DNA of 64,000 bases. Origin: Arenicola marina. Taxonomy: Eukaryota > Annelida > Polychaeta > Arenicolidae. Every line of letters starts with the position of its first letter. Position 1 is the first letter of the stretch. The translations under genes were made by a program, and so were the position numbers. Below the pieces are notes generated by a model that worked only from the letters and a program-made list of their open reading frames with translations, had not been told where the DNA came from and ran no database searches. Positions 37,586 through 51,231 of the stretch are shown in pieces. The stretch is taken from assembly GCA_964019135.1 (NCBI GenBank), contig OZ025249.1:32749759-32813758 (forward strand), read 5' to 3'.

Positions 37586-40500
37586 CAGTGCACGCCGAGT
37601 GTACAGGGTGGCTCGCGGTACAGTGCACGCCGAGTGTGCAGGGTGGCTCGAGGTACGGTGCACGCCGAATGTACAGGGTGGCTCGCGGTACAGTGCACGC
37701 CGAGTGTACAGGGTGGCTCGAGGTACAGTGCACGCCGAGTGTACAGGGTGGCTCGAGGTACAGTGCACGCCGAGTGTACAGGGCGGCCCGAGGTACAGTG
37801 CACGCCGAGTGTACAGGGTGGCTCGCGGTACAGTGCACGCTGAGTGTACAGGGTGGCTCGAGGTACGGTGCACGCCGGGTGTACAGGGTGGCTCGAGGTA
37901 CAGTGCACGCTGAGTGTACAGGGTGGCTCGAGGTACAGTGCACGCCGCGTGTACAGGGTGGCTCGAGGTACGGTGCACGCCGAGTGTACAGGGTGGCTCG
38001 CGGTACGGTGCACGCCGAGTGTACAGGGTGGCTCGAGGTACGGTGCACGCCGAGTGTACAGGGTGGCTCGAGGTACGGTGCACGCCGAGTGTACAGGGTG
38101 GCTTGAGGTACAGTGCACGCTGAGTGTACAGGGTGGCTCGAGGTACAGTGCACGCCACGTGTACAGGGTGGCTCGAGGTACGGTGCACGCCGAGTGTACA
38201 GGTGGCTCGAGGTACGGTGCACGCCGAGTGTACAGGTGGCTCGAGGTACAGTGCACGCCGAGTGTACAGGTGGCTCGAGGTACAGTGCACGCCGAATGTA
38301 CAGGTGGCTTGAGGTACGGTGCACGCCGAGTGTACAGGGTGGCTCGAGGTACGGTGCACGCCGAGTGTACAGGGTTGCTCGAGGTGCAGTGCACGCCGGG
38401 TGTACAGGGCGGCTCGAGGTACGGTGCACGCCGAGTGTACCGGTGGCTCGAGGTACGGTGCACGCCGAGTGTACAGGTGGCTCGAGGTACAGTGCACGCC
38501 GAGTGTACAGGTGGCTCGAGGTACAGTGCACGCCGAGTGTACAGGTGGCTTGAGGTACGGTGCACGCCGAGTGTACAGGTGGCTCGAGGTACGGTGCGCG
38601 CCGAGTGTACCGGTGGCTCGAGGTACGGTGCACGCCGAGTGTACAGGTGGCTCGAGGTACGGTGCACGCCACGTGTACAGGGTGGCTCGCGGTACAGTGC
38701 ACGCCGAGTGTACAGGTGGCTCGAGGTACGGTGCACGCCACGTGTACAGGGTGGCTCGCGGTACGGTGCACGCCAAGTGTACAGGGTGGCTCAAGGTACG
38801 GCGCACGCCGAGTGCACAGGTGGCTCGAGGAACGGTGCACGTCGAGTGTACAGGGTGGCTCGAGGTACGGTGCACGCCGAGTGTACAGGGTGGCTCGAGG
38901 TACAGTGCACGCCGAGTGTACAGGTGGCTCGAGGTACAGTGCACGCCGAGTGTACAGGTGGCTCGAGGTACGGTGCACGCCGAGTGTACAGGATGGCTCG
39001 AGGTACGGTGCACGCCGAGTGTACAGGTGGCTCGAGCAACGGTGTGCGCCGAGTGTACAGGTGGCTTGAGGTACAATGCACGCCGCTTGTACAGGGTGGC
39101 TCGAGGTACAGTGCACGCCGAGTGTACAGGTGGCGTGCACTGGCTGGCTCGAGGTACGGTGCACCCCGAGTGTACAGGATGGCTCGAGGTACGGTGCACG
39201 CCGAGTGTACAGGGTGGCTCGAGGTACAGTGCACGCCGCTTGTACAGGGTGGCTTGAGGTACAGTGCACGCCGAGTGTACAGGGTGGCTCGAGGTACAGT
39301 GCACGCCGAGTGTACAGGGTGGCTCGAGGTACGGTGCACGCCGAGTGTACAGGGTGGCTCGAGGTACGGTGCACGCCGAGTGTACAGGGCGGCTCGAGGT
39401 ACGGTGCACGCCTAGTGTACAGGGTGGTTCGAGGTACGGTGCACGCCGAGTGTACAGGATGGCTCGAGGTACGGTGCACGCCGAGTGTACAGGTGGCTCG
39501 AGCAACGGTGTACGCCGAGTGTACAGGTGGCTTGAGGTACAATGCACGCCGCTTGTACAGGGTGGCTCAAGGTACAGTGCACGCCGAGTGTACAGGTGGC
39601 GTGCACTGGCTGGCTCGAGGTACGGTGCACGCCACGTGTACAGGGTGGCTCGAGGTACAGTGCACGCCGCGTGTACAGGTGGCTCGAGGTACGGTGCACG
39701 CCACGTGTACCGGGTGGCTCGAGGTACAGTGCACGCCGCGTGTACAGGGTGGCTCGAGGTACGGTGCACGCCGAGTGTACAGGGTGGCTCGCGGTACGGT
39801 GCACGCCGAGTGTACAGGGTGGCTCGAGGTACGGTGCACGCCGAGTGTACAGGGTGGCTCGAGGTACGGTGTACGCCGAGTGTACAGGGTGGCTTGAGGT
39901 ACAGTGCACGCTGAGTGTACAGGGTGGCTCGAGGTACAGTGCACGCCACGTGTACAGGGTGGCTCGAGGTACGGTGCACGCCGAGTGTACAGGTGGCTCG
40001 AGGTACGGTGCACGCCGAGTGTACAGGTGGCTCGAGGTACAGTGCACGCCGAGTGTACAGGTGGCTCGAGGTACAGTGCACGCCGAGTGTACAGGTGGCT
40101 TGAGGTACGGTGCACGCCGAGTGTACAGGTGGCTCGAGCAACGGTGTACGCCGAGTGTACAGGTGGCTTGAGGTACAATGCACGCCGCTTGTACAGGGTG
40201 GCTCGAGGTACAGTGCACGCCGAGTGTACAGGTGGCGTGCACTGGCTGGCTCGAGGTACGGTGCACCCCGAGTGTACAGGATGGCTCGAGGTACGGTGCA
40301 CGCCGAGTGTACAGGGTGGCTCGAGGTACAGTGCACGCCGCTTGTACAGGGTGGCTTGAGGTACAGTGCACGCCGAGTGTACAGGGTGGCTCGAGGTACA
40401 GTGCACGCCGAGTGTACAGGGTGGCTCGAGGTACGGTGCACGCCGAGTGTACAGGGTGGCTCGAGGTACGGTGCACGCCGAGTGTACAGGGCGGCTCGAG

Positions 40501-43500
40501 GTACGGTGCACGCCTAGTGTACAGGGTGGTTCGAGGTACGGTGCACGCCGAGTGTACAGGATGGCTCGAGGTACGGTGCGCGTGGAGTGTACAGGGTGGC
40601 TCGAGGTACGGTGCACGCCTAGTGTACAGGGTGGCTCGAGGTACGGTGCACGCCGAGTGTACAGGGTGGCTCGTGGTACGGTGCACGCCGAGTGTACAGG
40701 GTGGCTCGAGGTACAGTGCACGCCGAGTGTACAGGGTGGCTCGAGGTACAGTGCACGCCGAGTGTACAGGATGGCTTGAGGTACAGTGCACGCCGAGTGT
40801 ACAGGGTGGCTCGAGGTACAGTGCACGCCGCGTGTACAGGTGGCTCGAGGTACGGTGCACGCCGGGTGTACAGGGTGGCTCGAGGTACAGTGCACGCCGC
40901 GTGTACAGGGTGGCTCGAGGTACGGTGCACGCCACGTGTACAGGGTGGCTCGAGGTACAGTGCACGCCGCGTGTACAGGTGGCTCGAAGTACGGTGCACG
41001 CCACGTGTACCGGGTGGCTCGAGGTACAGTGCACGCCGCGTGTACAGGGTGGCTCGAGGTACGGTGCACGCCGAGTGTACAGGGTGGCTCGCGGTACGGT
41101 GCACGCCGAGTGTACAGGGTGGCTCGAGGTACGGTGCACGCCGAGTGTACAGGGTGGCTCGAGGTACGGTGCACGCCGAGTGTACAGGGTGGCTTGAGGT
41201 ACAGTGCACGCTGAGTGTACAGGGTGGCTCGAGGTACAGTGCACGCCACGTGTACAGGGTGGCTCGAGGTACGGTGCACGCCGAGTGTACAGGTGGCTCG
41301 AGGTACGGTGCACGCCGAGTGCACAGGTGGCTCGAGGTACAGTGCACGCCGAGTGTACAGGTGGCTCGAGGTATAGTGCACGCCGAGTGTACAGGTGGCT
41401 TGAGGTACGGTGCACGCCGAGTGTACAGGGTGGCTCGAGGTACGGTGCACGCCGAGTGTACAGGGTGGCTCGAGGTGCAGTGCACGCCGGGTGTACAGGT
41501 GGCTCGAGGTACGGTGCGCGCCAAGTGTACCGGTGGCTCGAGGTACAGTGCACGCCGAGTGTACAGGTGGCTCGAGGTACGGTGCACGCCACGTGTACAG
41601 GGTGGCTCGCGGTACAGTGCACGCCGAGTGTACAGGGTGGCTCGAGGTACGGTGCACGCCGAGTGTACAGGTGGCTCGAGGTACGGTGCACGCCGAGTGT
41701 ACCGGGTGGCTCTAGGTACGGTGCACGCCGAGTGCACAGGTGGCTCGAGGAACGGTGCACGCCGAGTGTACCAGGTGGCTCGAGGTACGGTGCACGCCGA
41801 GTGTACAGGGTGGCTCGAGGTACAGTGCACGCCGAGTGTACAGGTGGCTCGAGGTACAGTGCACGCCGAGTGTACAGGTGGCTCGAGGTACGGTGCACGC
41901 CGAGTGTACAGGATGGCTCGAGGTACGGTGCACGCCGAGTGTACAGGTGGCTCGAGCAACGGTGTACGCCGAGTGTACAGGTGGCTTGAGGTACAATGCA
42001 CGCCGCTTGTACAGGGTGGCTCGAGGTACAGTGCACGCCGAGTGTACAGGTGGCGTGCACTGGCTGGCTCGAGGTACGGTGCACCCCGAGTGTACAGGAT
42101 GGCTCGAGGTACGGTGCACGCCGAGTGTACAGGGTGGCTCGAGGTACAGTGCGCGCCGCTTGTACAGGGTGGCTTGAGGTACAGTGCACGCCGAGTGTAC
42201 AGGGTGGCTCGAGGTACAGTGCACGCCGAGTGTACAGGGTGGCTCGAGGTACGGTGCACGCCGAGTGTACAGGGTGGCTCGAGGTACGGTGCACGCCGAG
42301 TGTACAGGGCGGCTCGAGGTACGGTGCACGCCTAGTGTACAGGGTGGTTCGAGGTACGGTGCACGCCGAGTGTACAGGATGGCTCGAGGTACGGTGCGCG
42401 TGGAGTGTACAGGGTGGCTCGAGGTACGGTGCACGCCTAGTGTACAGGGTGGCTCGAGGTACGGTGCACGCCGAGTGTACAGGGTGGCTCGAGGTACGGT
42501 GCACGCCGAGTGTACAGGGTGGCTCGTGGTACGGTGCACGCCGAGTGTACTGGGTGGCTCGAGGTACAGTGCACGCCGAGCGTACAGGGCGGCTCGAGGT
42601 ACAATGCACGCCGCGTGTACAGGATGGCTTGAGGTACAGTGCACGCCGAGTGTACAGGGTTCCTCGAGGTACAGTGCACGCCGCGTGTACAGGTGGCTCG
42701 AGGTACGATGCGCGCCGAGTGTACCGGTGGCTCGAGGTACGGTGCACGCCGAGTGTACAGGTGGCTCGAGGTACGGTGCGCGCCGAGTGTACCGGTGGCT
42801 CGAGGTACGGTGCACGCCGAGTGTACAGGTGGCTCGAGGTACGGTGCACGCCACGTGTACAGGGTGGCTCGCGGTACAGTGCACGCCGAGTGTACAGGTG
42901 GCTCGAGGTACGGTGCACGCCACGTGTACAGGGTGGCTCGCGGTACGGTGCACGCCGAGTGTACAGGGTGGCTCAAGGTACGGTGCACGCCGAGTGCACA
43001 GGTGGCTCGAGGAACGGTGCACGCCGAGTGTACAGGGTGGCTCGAGGTACGGTGCACGCCGAGTGTACAGGGTGGCTCGAGGTACAGTGCACGCCGAGTG
43101 TACAGGTGGCTCGAGGTACAGTGCACGCCGAGTGTACAGGTGGCTCGAGGTACAGTGCACGCCGAGTGTACAGGTGGCTCGAGGTACAGTGCACGCCGAG
43201 TGTACAGGTGGCTCGAGGTACGGTGCAGGCCGAGTGTACAGGATGGCTCGAGGTACGGTGCACGCCGAGTGTACAGGTGGCTCGAGCAACGGTGTACGCC
43301 GAGTGTACAGGATGGCTCGAGGTACAGTGCACGCCGAGTGTACAGGTGGCGTGCACTGGCTGGCTCGAGGTACGGTGCACCCCGAGTGTACAGGATGGCT
43401 CGAGGTACGGTGCACGCCGAGTGTACAGGGTGGCTCGAGGTACAGTGCACGCCGCTTGTACAGGGTGGCTTGAGGTACAGTGCACGCCGAGTGTACAGGG

Positions 43501-46500
43501 TGGCTCGAGGTACAGTGCACGCCGAGTGTACAGGGTGGCTCGAGGTACGGTGCACGCCGAGTGTACAGGGTTGCTCGAGGTACGGTGCACGCCGAGTGTA
43601 CAGGGCGGCTCGAGGTACGGTGCACGCCTAGTGTACAGGGTGGTTCGAGGTACGGTGCACGCCGAGTGTACAGGATGGCTCGAGGTACGGTGCGCGTGGA
43701 GTGTACAGGGTGGCTCGAGGTACGGTGCACGCCTAGTGTACAGGGTGGCTCGAGGTACGGTGCACGCCGAGTGTACAGGATGGCTCGAGGTACGGTGCAC
43801 GCCGAGTGTACAGGGTGGCTCGTGGTACGGTGCACGCCGAGTGTACAGGGTGGCTCGAGGTACAGTGCACGCCGAGTGTACAGGGTGGCTCGAGGTACAG
43901 TGCACGCCGAGTGTACAGGATGGCTTGAGGTACAGTGCACGCCGAGTGTACAGGGTGGCTCGAGGTACAGTGCACGCCGCGTGTACAGGTGGCTCGAGGT
44001 ACGGTGCACGCCGGGTGTACAGGGTGGCTCGAGGTACAGTGCACGCCGCGTGTACAGGGTGGCTCGAGGTACGGTGCACGCCACGTGTACAGGGTGGCTC
44101 GAGGTACAGTGCACGCCGCGTGTACAGGTGGCTCGAGGTACGGTGCACGCCACGTGTACCGGGTGGCTCGAGGTACAGTGCACGCCGCGTGTACAGGGTG
44201 GCTCGAGGTACGGTGCACGCCGAGTGTACAGGGTGGCTCGCGGTACGGTGCACGCCGAGTGTACAGGGTGGCTCGAGGTACGGTGCACGCCGAGTGTACA
44301 GGGTGGCTCGAGGTACGGTGCACGCCGAGTGTACAGGGTGGCTTGAGGTACAGTGCACGCTGAGTGTACAGGGTGGCTCGAGGTACAGTGCACGCCACGT
44401 GTACAGGGTGGCTCGAGGTACGGTGCACGCCGAGTGTACAGGTTGCTCGAGGTACGGTGCACGCCGAGTGTACAGGTGGCTCGAGGTACAGTGCACGCCG
44501 AGTGTACAGGTGGCTCGAGGTACAGTGCACGCCGAGTGTACAGGTGGCTTGAGGTACGGTGCACGCCGAGTGTACAGGGTGGCTCGAGGTACGGTGCACG
44601 CCGAGTGTACAGGGTGGCTCGAGGTGCAGTGCACGCCGGGTGTACAGGTGGCTCGAGGTACGGTGCGCGCCAAGTGTACCGGTGGCTCGAGGTACAGTGC
44701 ACGCCGAGTGTACAGGTGGCTCGAGGTACGGTGCACGCCACGTGTACAGGGTGGCTCGCGGTACAGTGCACGCCGAGTGTACAGGGTGGCTCGAGGTACG
44801 GTGCACGCCGAGTGTACAGGTGGCTCGAGGTACGGTGCACGCCGAGTGTACCGGGTGGCTCTAGGTACGGTGCACGCCGAGTGCACAGGTGGCTCGAGGA
44901 ACGGTGCACGCCGAGTGCACCGGGTGGCTCGGGGTACGGTGCACGCCGAGTGTACAGGGTGGCTCGAGGTACAGTGCACGCCGAGTGTACAGGTGGCTCG
45001 AGGTACAGTGCACGCCGAGTGTACAGGTGGCTCGAGGTACGGTGCACGCCGAGTGTACAGGATGGCTCGAGGTACGGTGCACGCCGAGTGTACAGGTGGC
45101 TCGAGCAACGGTGTACGCCGAGTGTACAGGTGGCTTGAGGTACAATGCACGCCGCTTGTACAGGGTGGCTCGAGGTACAGTGCACGCCGAGTGTACAGGT
45201 GGCGTGCACTGGCTGGCTCGAGGTACGGTGCACCCCGAGTGTACAGGATGGCTCGAGGTACGGTGCACGCCGAGTGTACAGGGTGGCTCGAGGTACAGTG
45301 CACGCCGCTTGTACAGGGTGGCTTGAGGTACAGTGCACGCCGAGTGTACAGGGTGGCTCGAGGTACAGTGCACGCCGAGTGTACAGGGTGGCTCGAGGTA
45401 CGGTGCACGCCGAGTGTACAGGGTGGCTCGAGGTACGGTGCACGCCGAGTGTACAGGGCGGCTCGAGGTACGGTGCACGCCACGTGTACAGGGTGGCTCG
45501 AGGTACAGTGCACGCCGCGTGTACAGGTGGCTCGAGGTACGGTGCACGCCGAGTGTACAGGTGGCTCGAGGTACAGTGCACGCCGAGTGTACAGGGTGGC
45601 GTGAGGTACGGTGCACGCCGAGTGTACAGGGTGGCCCGAGGTACGGTGCACGCCGAGTGTACAGGGTGGCTTGAGGTACAGTGCACGCCGAGTGTATAGG
45701 TGGCTCGAGGTACAGTGCACGCTGAGTGTACAGGGTGGCTTGAGGTACGGTGCACGCCGAGTGTACAGGGTGGCTTGAGGTACGGTGCACGCCGAGTGTA
45801 CAGGGTGGCTCGAGGTACGGTGCACGCCGAGTGTACAGGGTGGCTTGAGGTACGGTGCACGCCGAGTGTACAGGATGGCTTGAGGTACAGTGCACGCCGA
45901 GTGTACAGGGTGGCTCGAGGTACAGTGCACGCCGCGTGTACAGGTGGCTCGAGGTACGGTGCACGCCGGGTGTACAGGGTGGCTCGAGGTACAGTGCACG
46001 CCGCGTGTACAGGGTGGCTCGAGGTACGGTGCACGCCACGTGTACAGGGTGGCTCGAGGTACAGTGCACGCCGCGTGTACAGGTGGCTCGAGGTACGGTG
46101 CACGCCACGTGTACAGGGTGGCTCGAGGTACAGTGCACGCCGCGTGTACAGGTGGCTCGAGGTACGGTGCACGCCGAGTGTACAGGTGGCTCGTGGTACA
46201 GTGCACGCCGAGTGTACAGGGTGGCGTGAGGTACGGTGCACGCCGAGTGTACAGGGTGGCCCGAGGTACGGTGCACGCCGAGTGTACAGGGTGGCTTGAG
46301 GTACAGTGCACGCCGAGTGTACAGGTGGCTCGAGGTACGGTGCACGCCGAGTGCCCAGGGTGGCTTGAGGTACAGTGCACGCCGAGTGTATAGGTGGCTC
46401 GAGGTACAGTGCACGCTGAGAGTAAAAAGGGTGGCTTGAGGTACGGTGCACGCCGAGTGTACAGGGTGGCTTGAGGTACGGTGCACGCCGAGTGTACAGG

Positions 46501-49500
46501 GTGGCTCGAGGTACGGTGCACGCCGAGTGTACAGGGTGGCTTGAGGTACGGTGCACGCCGAGTGTACAGGGTGGCTTGAGGTACGGTGCACGCCGAGTGT
46601 ACAGGGTGGCTCGAGGTACGGTGCACGCCGCGTGTACAGGTGGCTCGAGGTACGGTGCACGCCGAGTGTACAGGGTGGCTCGAGGTACGGTGCACGCCGC
46701 GTGTACAGGTGGCTCGAGGTACGGTGCACGCCGCGTGTACAGGTGGCTCGAGGTACGGTGCACGCCGAGTGTACAGGTGGCTCGAGGTACGGTGCACGCC
46801 GAGTGTACAGGTGGCTCGAGGCACGGTGCACGCCGAGTGTACAGGGTGGCTCGAAGTACAGTGCACGCCACGTGTACAGGTGGCTCGAGGTACAGTGCAC
46901 GCCGAGTGTACAGGTGGCTTGAGGTACGGTGCACGCCGAGTGTACAGGGTGGCTCGAGGTACAGTGCACGCCGAGTGTACAGGGTGGCTTGAGGTACAGT
47001 GTACGCCGCGTGTACAGGTGGCTCGAGGTACAGTGCACGCCGAGTGTACAGGGTGGCTCGAGGTACGGTGCACGTCGTGTGTACAGGGTGGCTCGAGGTA
47101 CAGTGCACGCCGAGTGTACAGGGTGGCTCGAGGTACAGTGCACGCCGAGTGTACAGGTGGCTCGAGGTACAGTGCACGCCGCGTGTACAGGGTGGCTCGA
47201 GGTACAGGGCACGCCGAGTGTACAGGGTGGCTCGAGGTACGGTGCACGCCGAGTGTACAGGTGGCTCGAGGTACGATGCACGCCGAGTGTACAGGGTGTC
47301 TCAAGGTACGGTGCACGCCGAGTGTACAGGGTGGCTCGAGGTACGGTGCACGCCGAGTGTACAGGGTGGCTCGAGGTACAGTGCACGCCGAGTGTCCAGG
47401 GTGGCTCGAGGTACGGTGCACGCCGATTGTACAGGGTGGCTCGAGGTACAGTGCACGCCGAGTGTACAGGGTGGCTCGAGGTACGGTGCATGCCGAGTGT
47501 ACAGGGTGGCTCGAGGTACGGTGCACGCCGAGTGTCCAGGTGGCTCGAGGTACGGTGCACGCCGAGTGTACAGGTGGCTCGAGGTACAGTGCACGCCGAG
47601 TGTACAGGGTGGCTCGAGGTACGGTGCACGCCGAGTGCCCAGGGTGGCTCGAGGTACGGTCCACGCCGAGTGTACAGGGTGGCTCGAGGTACGATGCAAG
47701 CCTTGTGTACAGGGTGGCTCGCGGTACGGTGCACGCCGAGTGTACAGGTGGCTCGAGGTACAGTGCACGCCGAGTGTACAGGGTGGCTCGAGGTACCGTG
47801 CACGCCACGTGTACAGGGTGGCTCGAGGTACGGTGCACGCCGAGTGTACAGGTGGCTCGAGGTTCGGTGCACGCCGAGTGTACAGGGTGGCTCGAGGTAC
47901 AGTGCACGCCGAGTGTACAGGGTGGCTCGAGGTACGGTGCCCGCCGAGTGTACAGGTGGCTCGAGGTACGGTGCACGCCGAGTGTACAGGGTGGCTTGAG
48001 GTACGGTGCACGCCGAGTGTACAGGGTGGCTCGAGGTACGGTGCACGCCGCGTGTACAGGTGGCTCGAGGTACGGTGCACGGCGAGTGTACAGGTGGCTC
48101 GAGGTACAGTGCACGCCGAGTGTACAGGTGGCTCGAGGCACGGTGCACGCCGAGTGTACAGGGTGGCTCGAAGTACAGTGCACGCCACGTGTACAGGTGG
48201 CTCGAGGTACAGTGCACGCCGAGTGTACAGGTGGCTTGAGGTACGGTGCACGCCGAGTGTACAGGGTGGCTCGAGGTACAGTGCACGCCGAGTGTACAGG
48301 GTGGCTCGAGGTACAGTGCACGCCGCGTGTACAGGTGGCTCGAGGTACAGTGCACGCCGAGTGTACAGGGTGGCTCGAGGTACGGTGCACGTCGGGTGTA
48401 CAGGGTGGCTCGAGGTACAGTGCACGCCGAGTGTACAGGGTGGCTCGAGGTACAGTGCACGCCGAGTGTACAGGTGGCTCGAGGTACAGTGCACGCCGCG
48501 TGTACAGGGTGGCTCGAGGTACAGGGCACGCCGAGTGTACAGGGTGGCTCGAGGTACGGTGCACGCCGAGTGTACAGGTGGCTCGAGGTACGATGCACGC
48601 CGAGTGTACAGGGTGTCTCAAGGTACGGTGCACGCCGAGTGTACAGGGTGGCTCGAGGTACGGTGCACGCCGAGTGTACAGGGTGGCTCGAGGTACAGTG
48701 CACGCCGAGTGTCCAGGGTGGCTCGAGGTACGGTGCACGCCGATTGTACAGGGTGGCTCGAGGTACAGTGCACGCCGAGTGTACAGGGTGGCTCGAGGTA
48801 CGGTGCATGCCGAGTGTACAGGGTGGCTCGAGGTACGGTGCACGCCGAGTGTCCAGGTGGCTCGAGGTACGGTGCACGCCGAGTGTACAGGTGGCTCGAG
48901 GTACAGTGCACGCCGAGTGTACAGGGTGGCTCGAGGTACGGTGCACGCCGAGTGTCTAGGGTGGCTCGAGGTACGGTCCACGCCGAGTGTACAGGGTGGC
49001 TCGAGGTACGACGCAAGCCTTGTGTACAGGGTGGCTCGCGGTACGGTGCACGCCGAGTGTACAGGTGGCTCGAGGTACAGTGCACGCCGAGTGTACAGGG
49101 TGGCTCGAGGTACCGTGCACGCCACGTGTACAGGGTGGCTCGAGGTACGGTGCACGCCGAGTGTACAGGTGGCTCGAGGTACGGTGCACGCCGAGTGTAC
49201 AGGGTGGCTCGAGGTACAGTGCACGCCGAGTGTACAGGGTGGCTCGAGGTACGGTGCCCGCCGAGTGTACAGGTGGCTCGAGGTACGGTGCACGCCGAGT
49301 GTACAGGGTGGCTCGAGGTACGGCGCACGCCGAGTGTACAGGGTGGCTCGAAGTACAGTGCACGCCACGTGTACAGGGTGGCTCGAGGTACGGTGCACGC
49401 TGAGTGTACAGGGTGGCTTGAGGTGCGGTGCACGCCGAGTGTACAGGTGGCTCGCGGTACGGTGCACGCCGAGTTTACAGGGTGGCTCGAGGTACAGTGC

Positions 49501-51231
49501 ACGCCGAGTGTACAGGTGGCTCGAGGTACGGTGCACGCCGAGTGTACAGGTGGCTCGCGGTACGGTGCACGCCGGGTGTACAGGGCGGCTCGAGGTACGG
49601 TGCACGCCGAGTGTACAGGTGGCTCGAGGTACGGTGCACGCCGCGTGTACAGGTGGCTCGAGGTACAGTGCTCGTCGAGTGTACAGGGTGGCTCGAGGTA
49701 CGGTGCACGCCGAGTGTACAGGGTGGCTCGCGGTACGGTGCACGCCGAGTGTACAGGGTGGCTCGAGGTACAGTGCACGCCGCGTGTACAGGGTGGCTTG
49801 AGGTACGGTGCACGCCGAGTGTACAGGGTGGCTTGAGGTACGGTGCACGCCGAGTGTACAGGTGGCTCGAGGTACGGTGCACGCCGAGTGTACAGGGTGG
49901 CTCGAGGTACGATGCACGCCGAGTGTACAGGGTGGCTCGAGGTACGGTGCACCCCGAGTGTACAGGGTGGCTCGAGGTACAGTGCACGCCGAGTGTACAG
50001 GGTGGCTCGGGGTACGGTGCACGCCGAGTGTACAGGGTGGCTCGAGGTACAGTGCACGCCGAGTGTCCAGGGTGGCTCGAGGTACGGTGCACGCCGAGTG
50101 TCCAGGTGGCTCGAGGTACAGTGCACGCCGAGTGTACAAGGTGGCTCGAGGTACGGTGCACGCCGAGTGTACAGGGTGGCTCGAGGTACGATGCACGCCT
50201 TGTGTACAAGATGGCTCGCGGTACGGTGCACGCCGAGTGTACAGGTGGCTTGAGGTACAGTGCACGCCGAGTGTACAGGGTGGCTCGAGGTACGGTGCAC
50301 GCCGAGTGTACAGGTGGCTCGAGGTACGGTGCACGCCGAGTGTACAGGTGGCTCGAGGTACAGTGCACGCCGAGTGTACAGGTGGCTCGAGGTACAGTGC
50401 ACGCCGAGTGTACAGGTGGCTCGAGGTACAGTGCACGCCGAGTGTACAGGTGGCTCGAGGTACAGTGCACGCCGAGTGTACAGGTGGCTCGAGGTACAGT
50501 GCACGCCGAGTGTACAGGGTGGCTCGCGGTACGGTGCACGCCGAGTGTACAGTGTGGCTCGAGGTACGGCGCACGCCGAGTGTACAGGGTGGCTCGAGGT
50601 ACAGTGCACGCCGAGTGTACAGGGTGGCTCGCGGTACAGTGCACGCCGAGTGTACAGGGTGGCTCCCGGTACGGTGCACGCCGAGTGTACAGGGTGGCTC
50701 GAGGTACAGTGCACGCCGAGTGTACAGGGTGGCTCGAGGTACAGTGCACGCCGAGTGTACAGGGTGGCTCGAGGTACGGTGCGCGCCGAGTGTACAGGTG
50801 GCTCGAGGTACAGTGCACGCCGAGTGTACAGGTGGCTCGAGGTACAGTGCACGCCGAGTGTACAGGTGGCTCGAGGTACAGTGCACGCCGAGTGTACAGG
50901 GTGGCTCGCGGTACGGTGCACGCCGAGTGTACAGGGTGGCTCGAGGTACGGCGCACGCCGAGTGTACAGGGTGGCTCGAGGTACAGTGCACGCCGAGTGT
51001 ACAGGGTGGCTCGCGGTACAGTGCACGCCGAGTGTACAGGGTGGCTCCCGGTACGGTGCACGCCGAGTGTACAGGGTGGCTCGAGGTACAGTGCACGCCG
51101 AGTGTACAGGGTGGCTCGAGGTACAGTGCACGCCGAGTGTACAGGGTGGCTCGAGGTACGGTGCGCGCCGAGTGTACAGGGTGGCTCGAGGTACGGTGCA
51201 CGCCGAGTGTACAGGGTGGCTCGCGGTACGG
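37586..51231. repeat. 35/34-bp minisatellite, about 390 units (13.6 kb)
   Basis: The unit contains GGTGGCTCGAGGTACAGTGC and ACGCCGAGTGTACAG; loss of one G gives a 34-bp form. Frequent variants are CTCGCGG, TACGGTG, GCCGCG and GCCACGTG. It has the palindromes CTCGAG and GTGCAC, and GTACA and TGTAC arms able to pair. A marker unit with GTGGCGTGCACTGGCTGGC recurs near 39131, 39598, 40226, 42050, 43347 and 45198. Blocks repeat at 3,149 bp (for example 40786-42300 with 43935-45450), at about 1,318 bp (46.6-47.95 with 47.95-49.27 kb) and at about 382 bp (near 50661 and 51043). Since 35 is not a multiple of three, three units encode a 35-residue period and all frames stay open. Confidence 0.97.
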
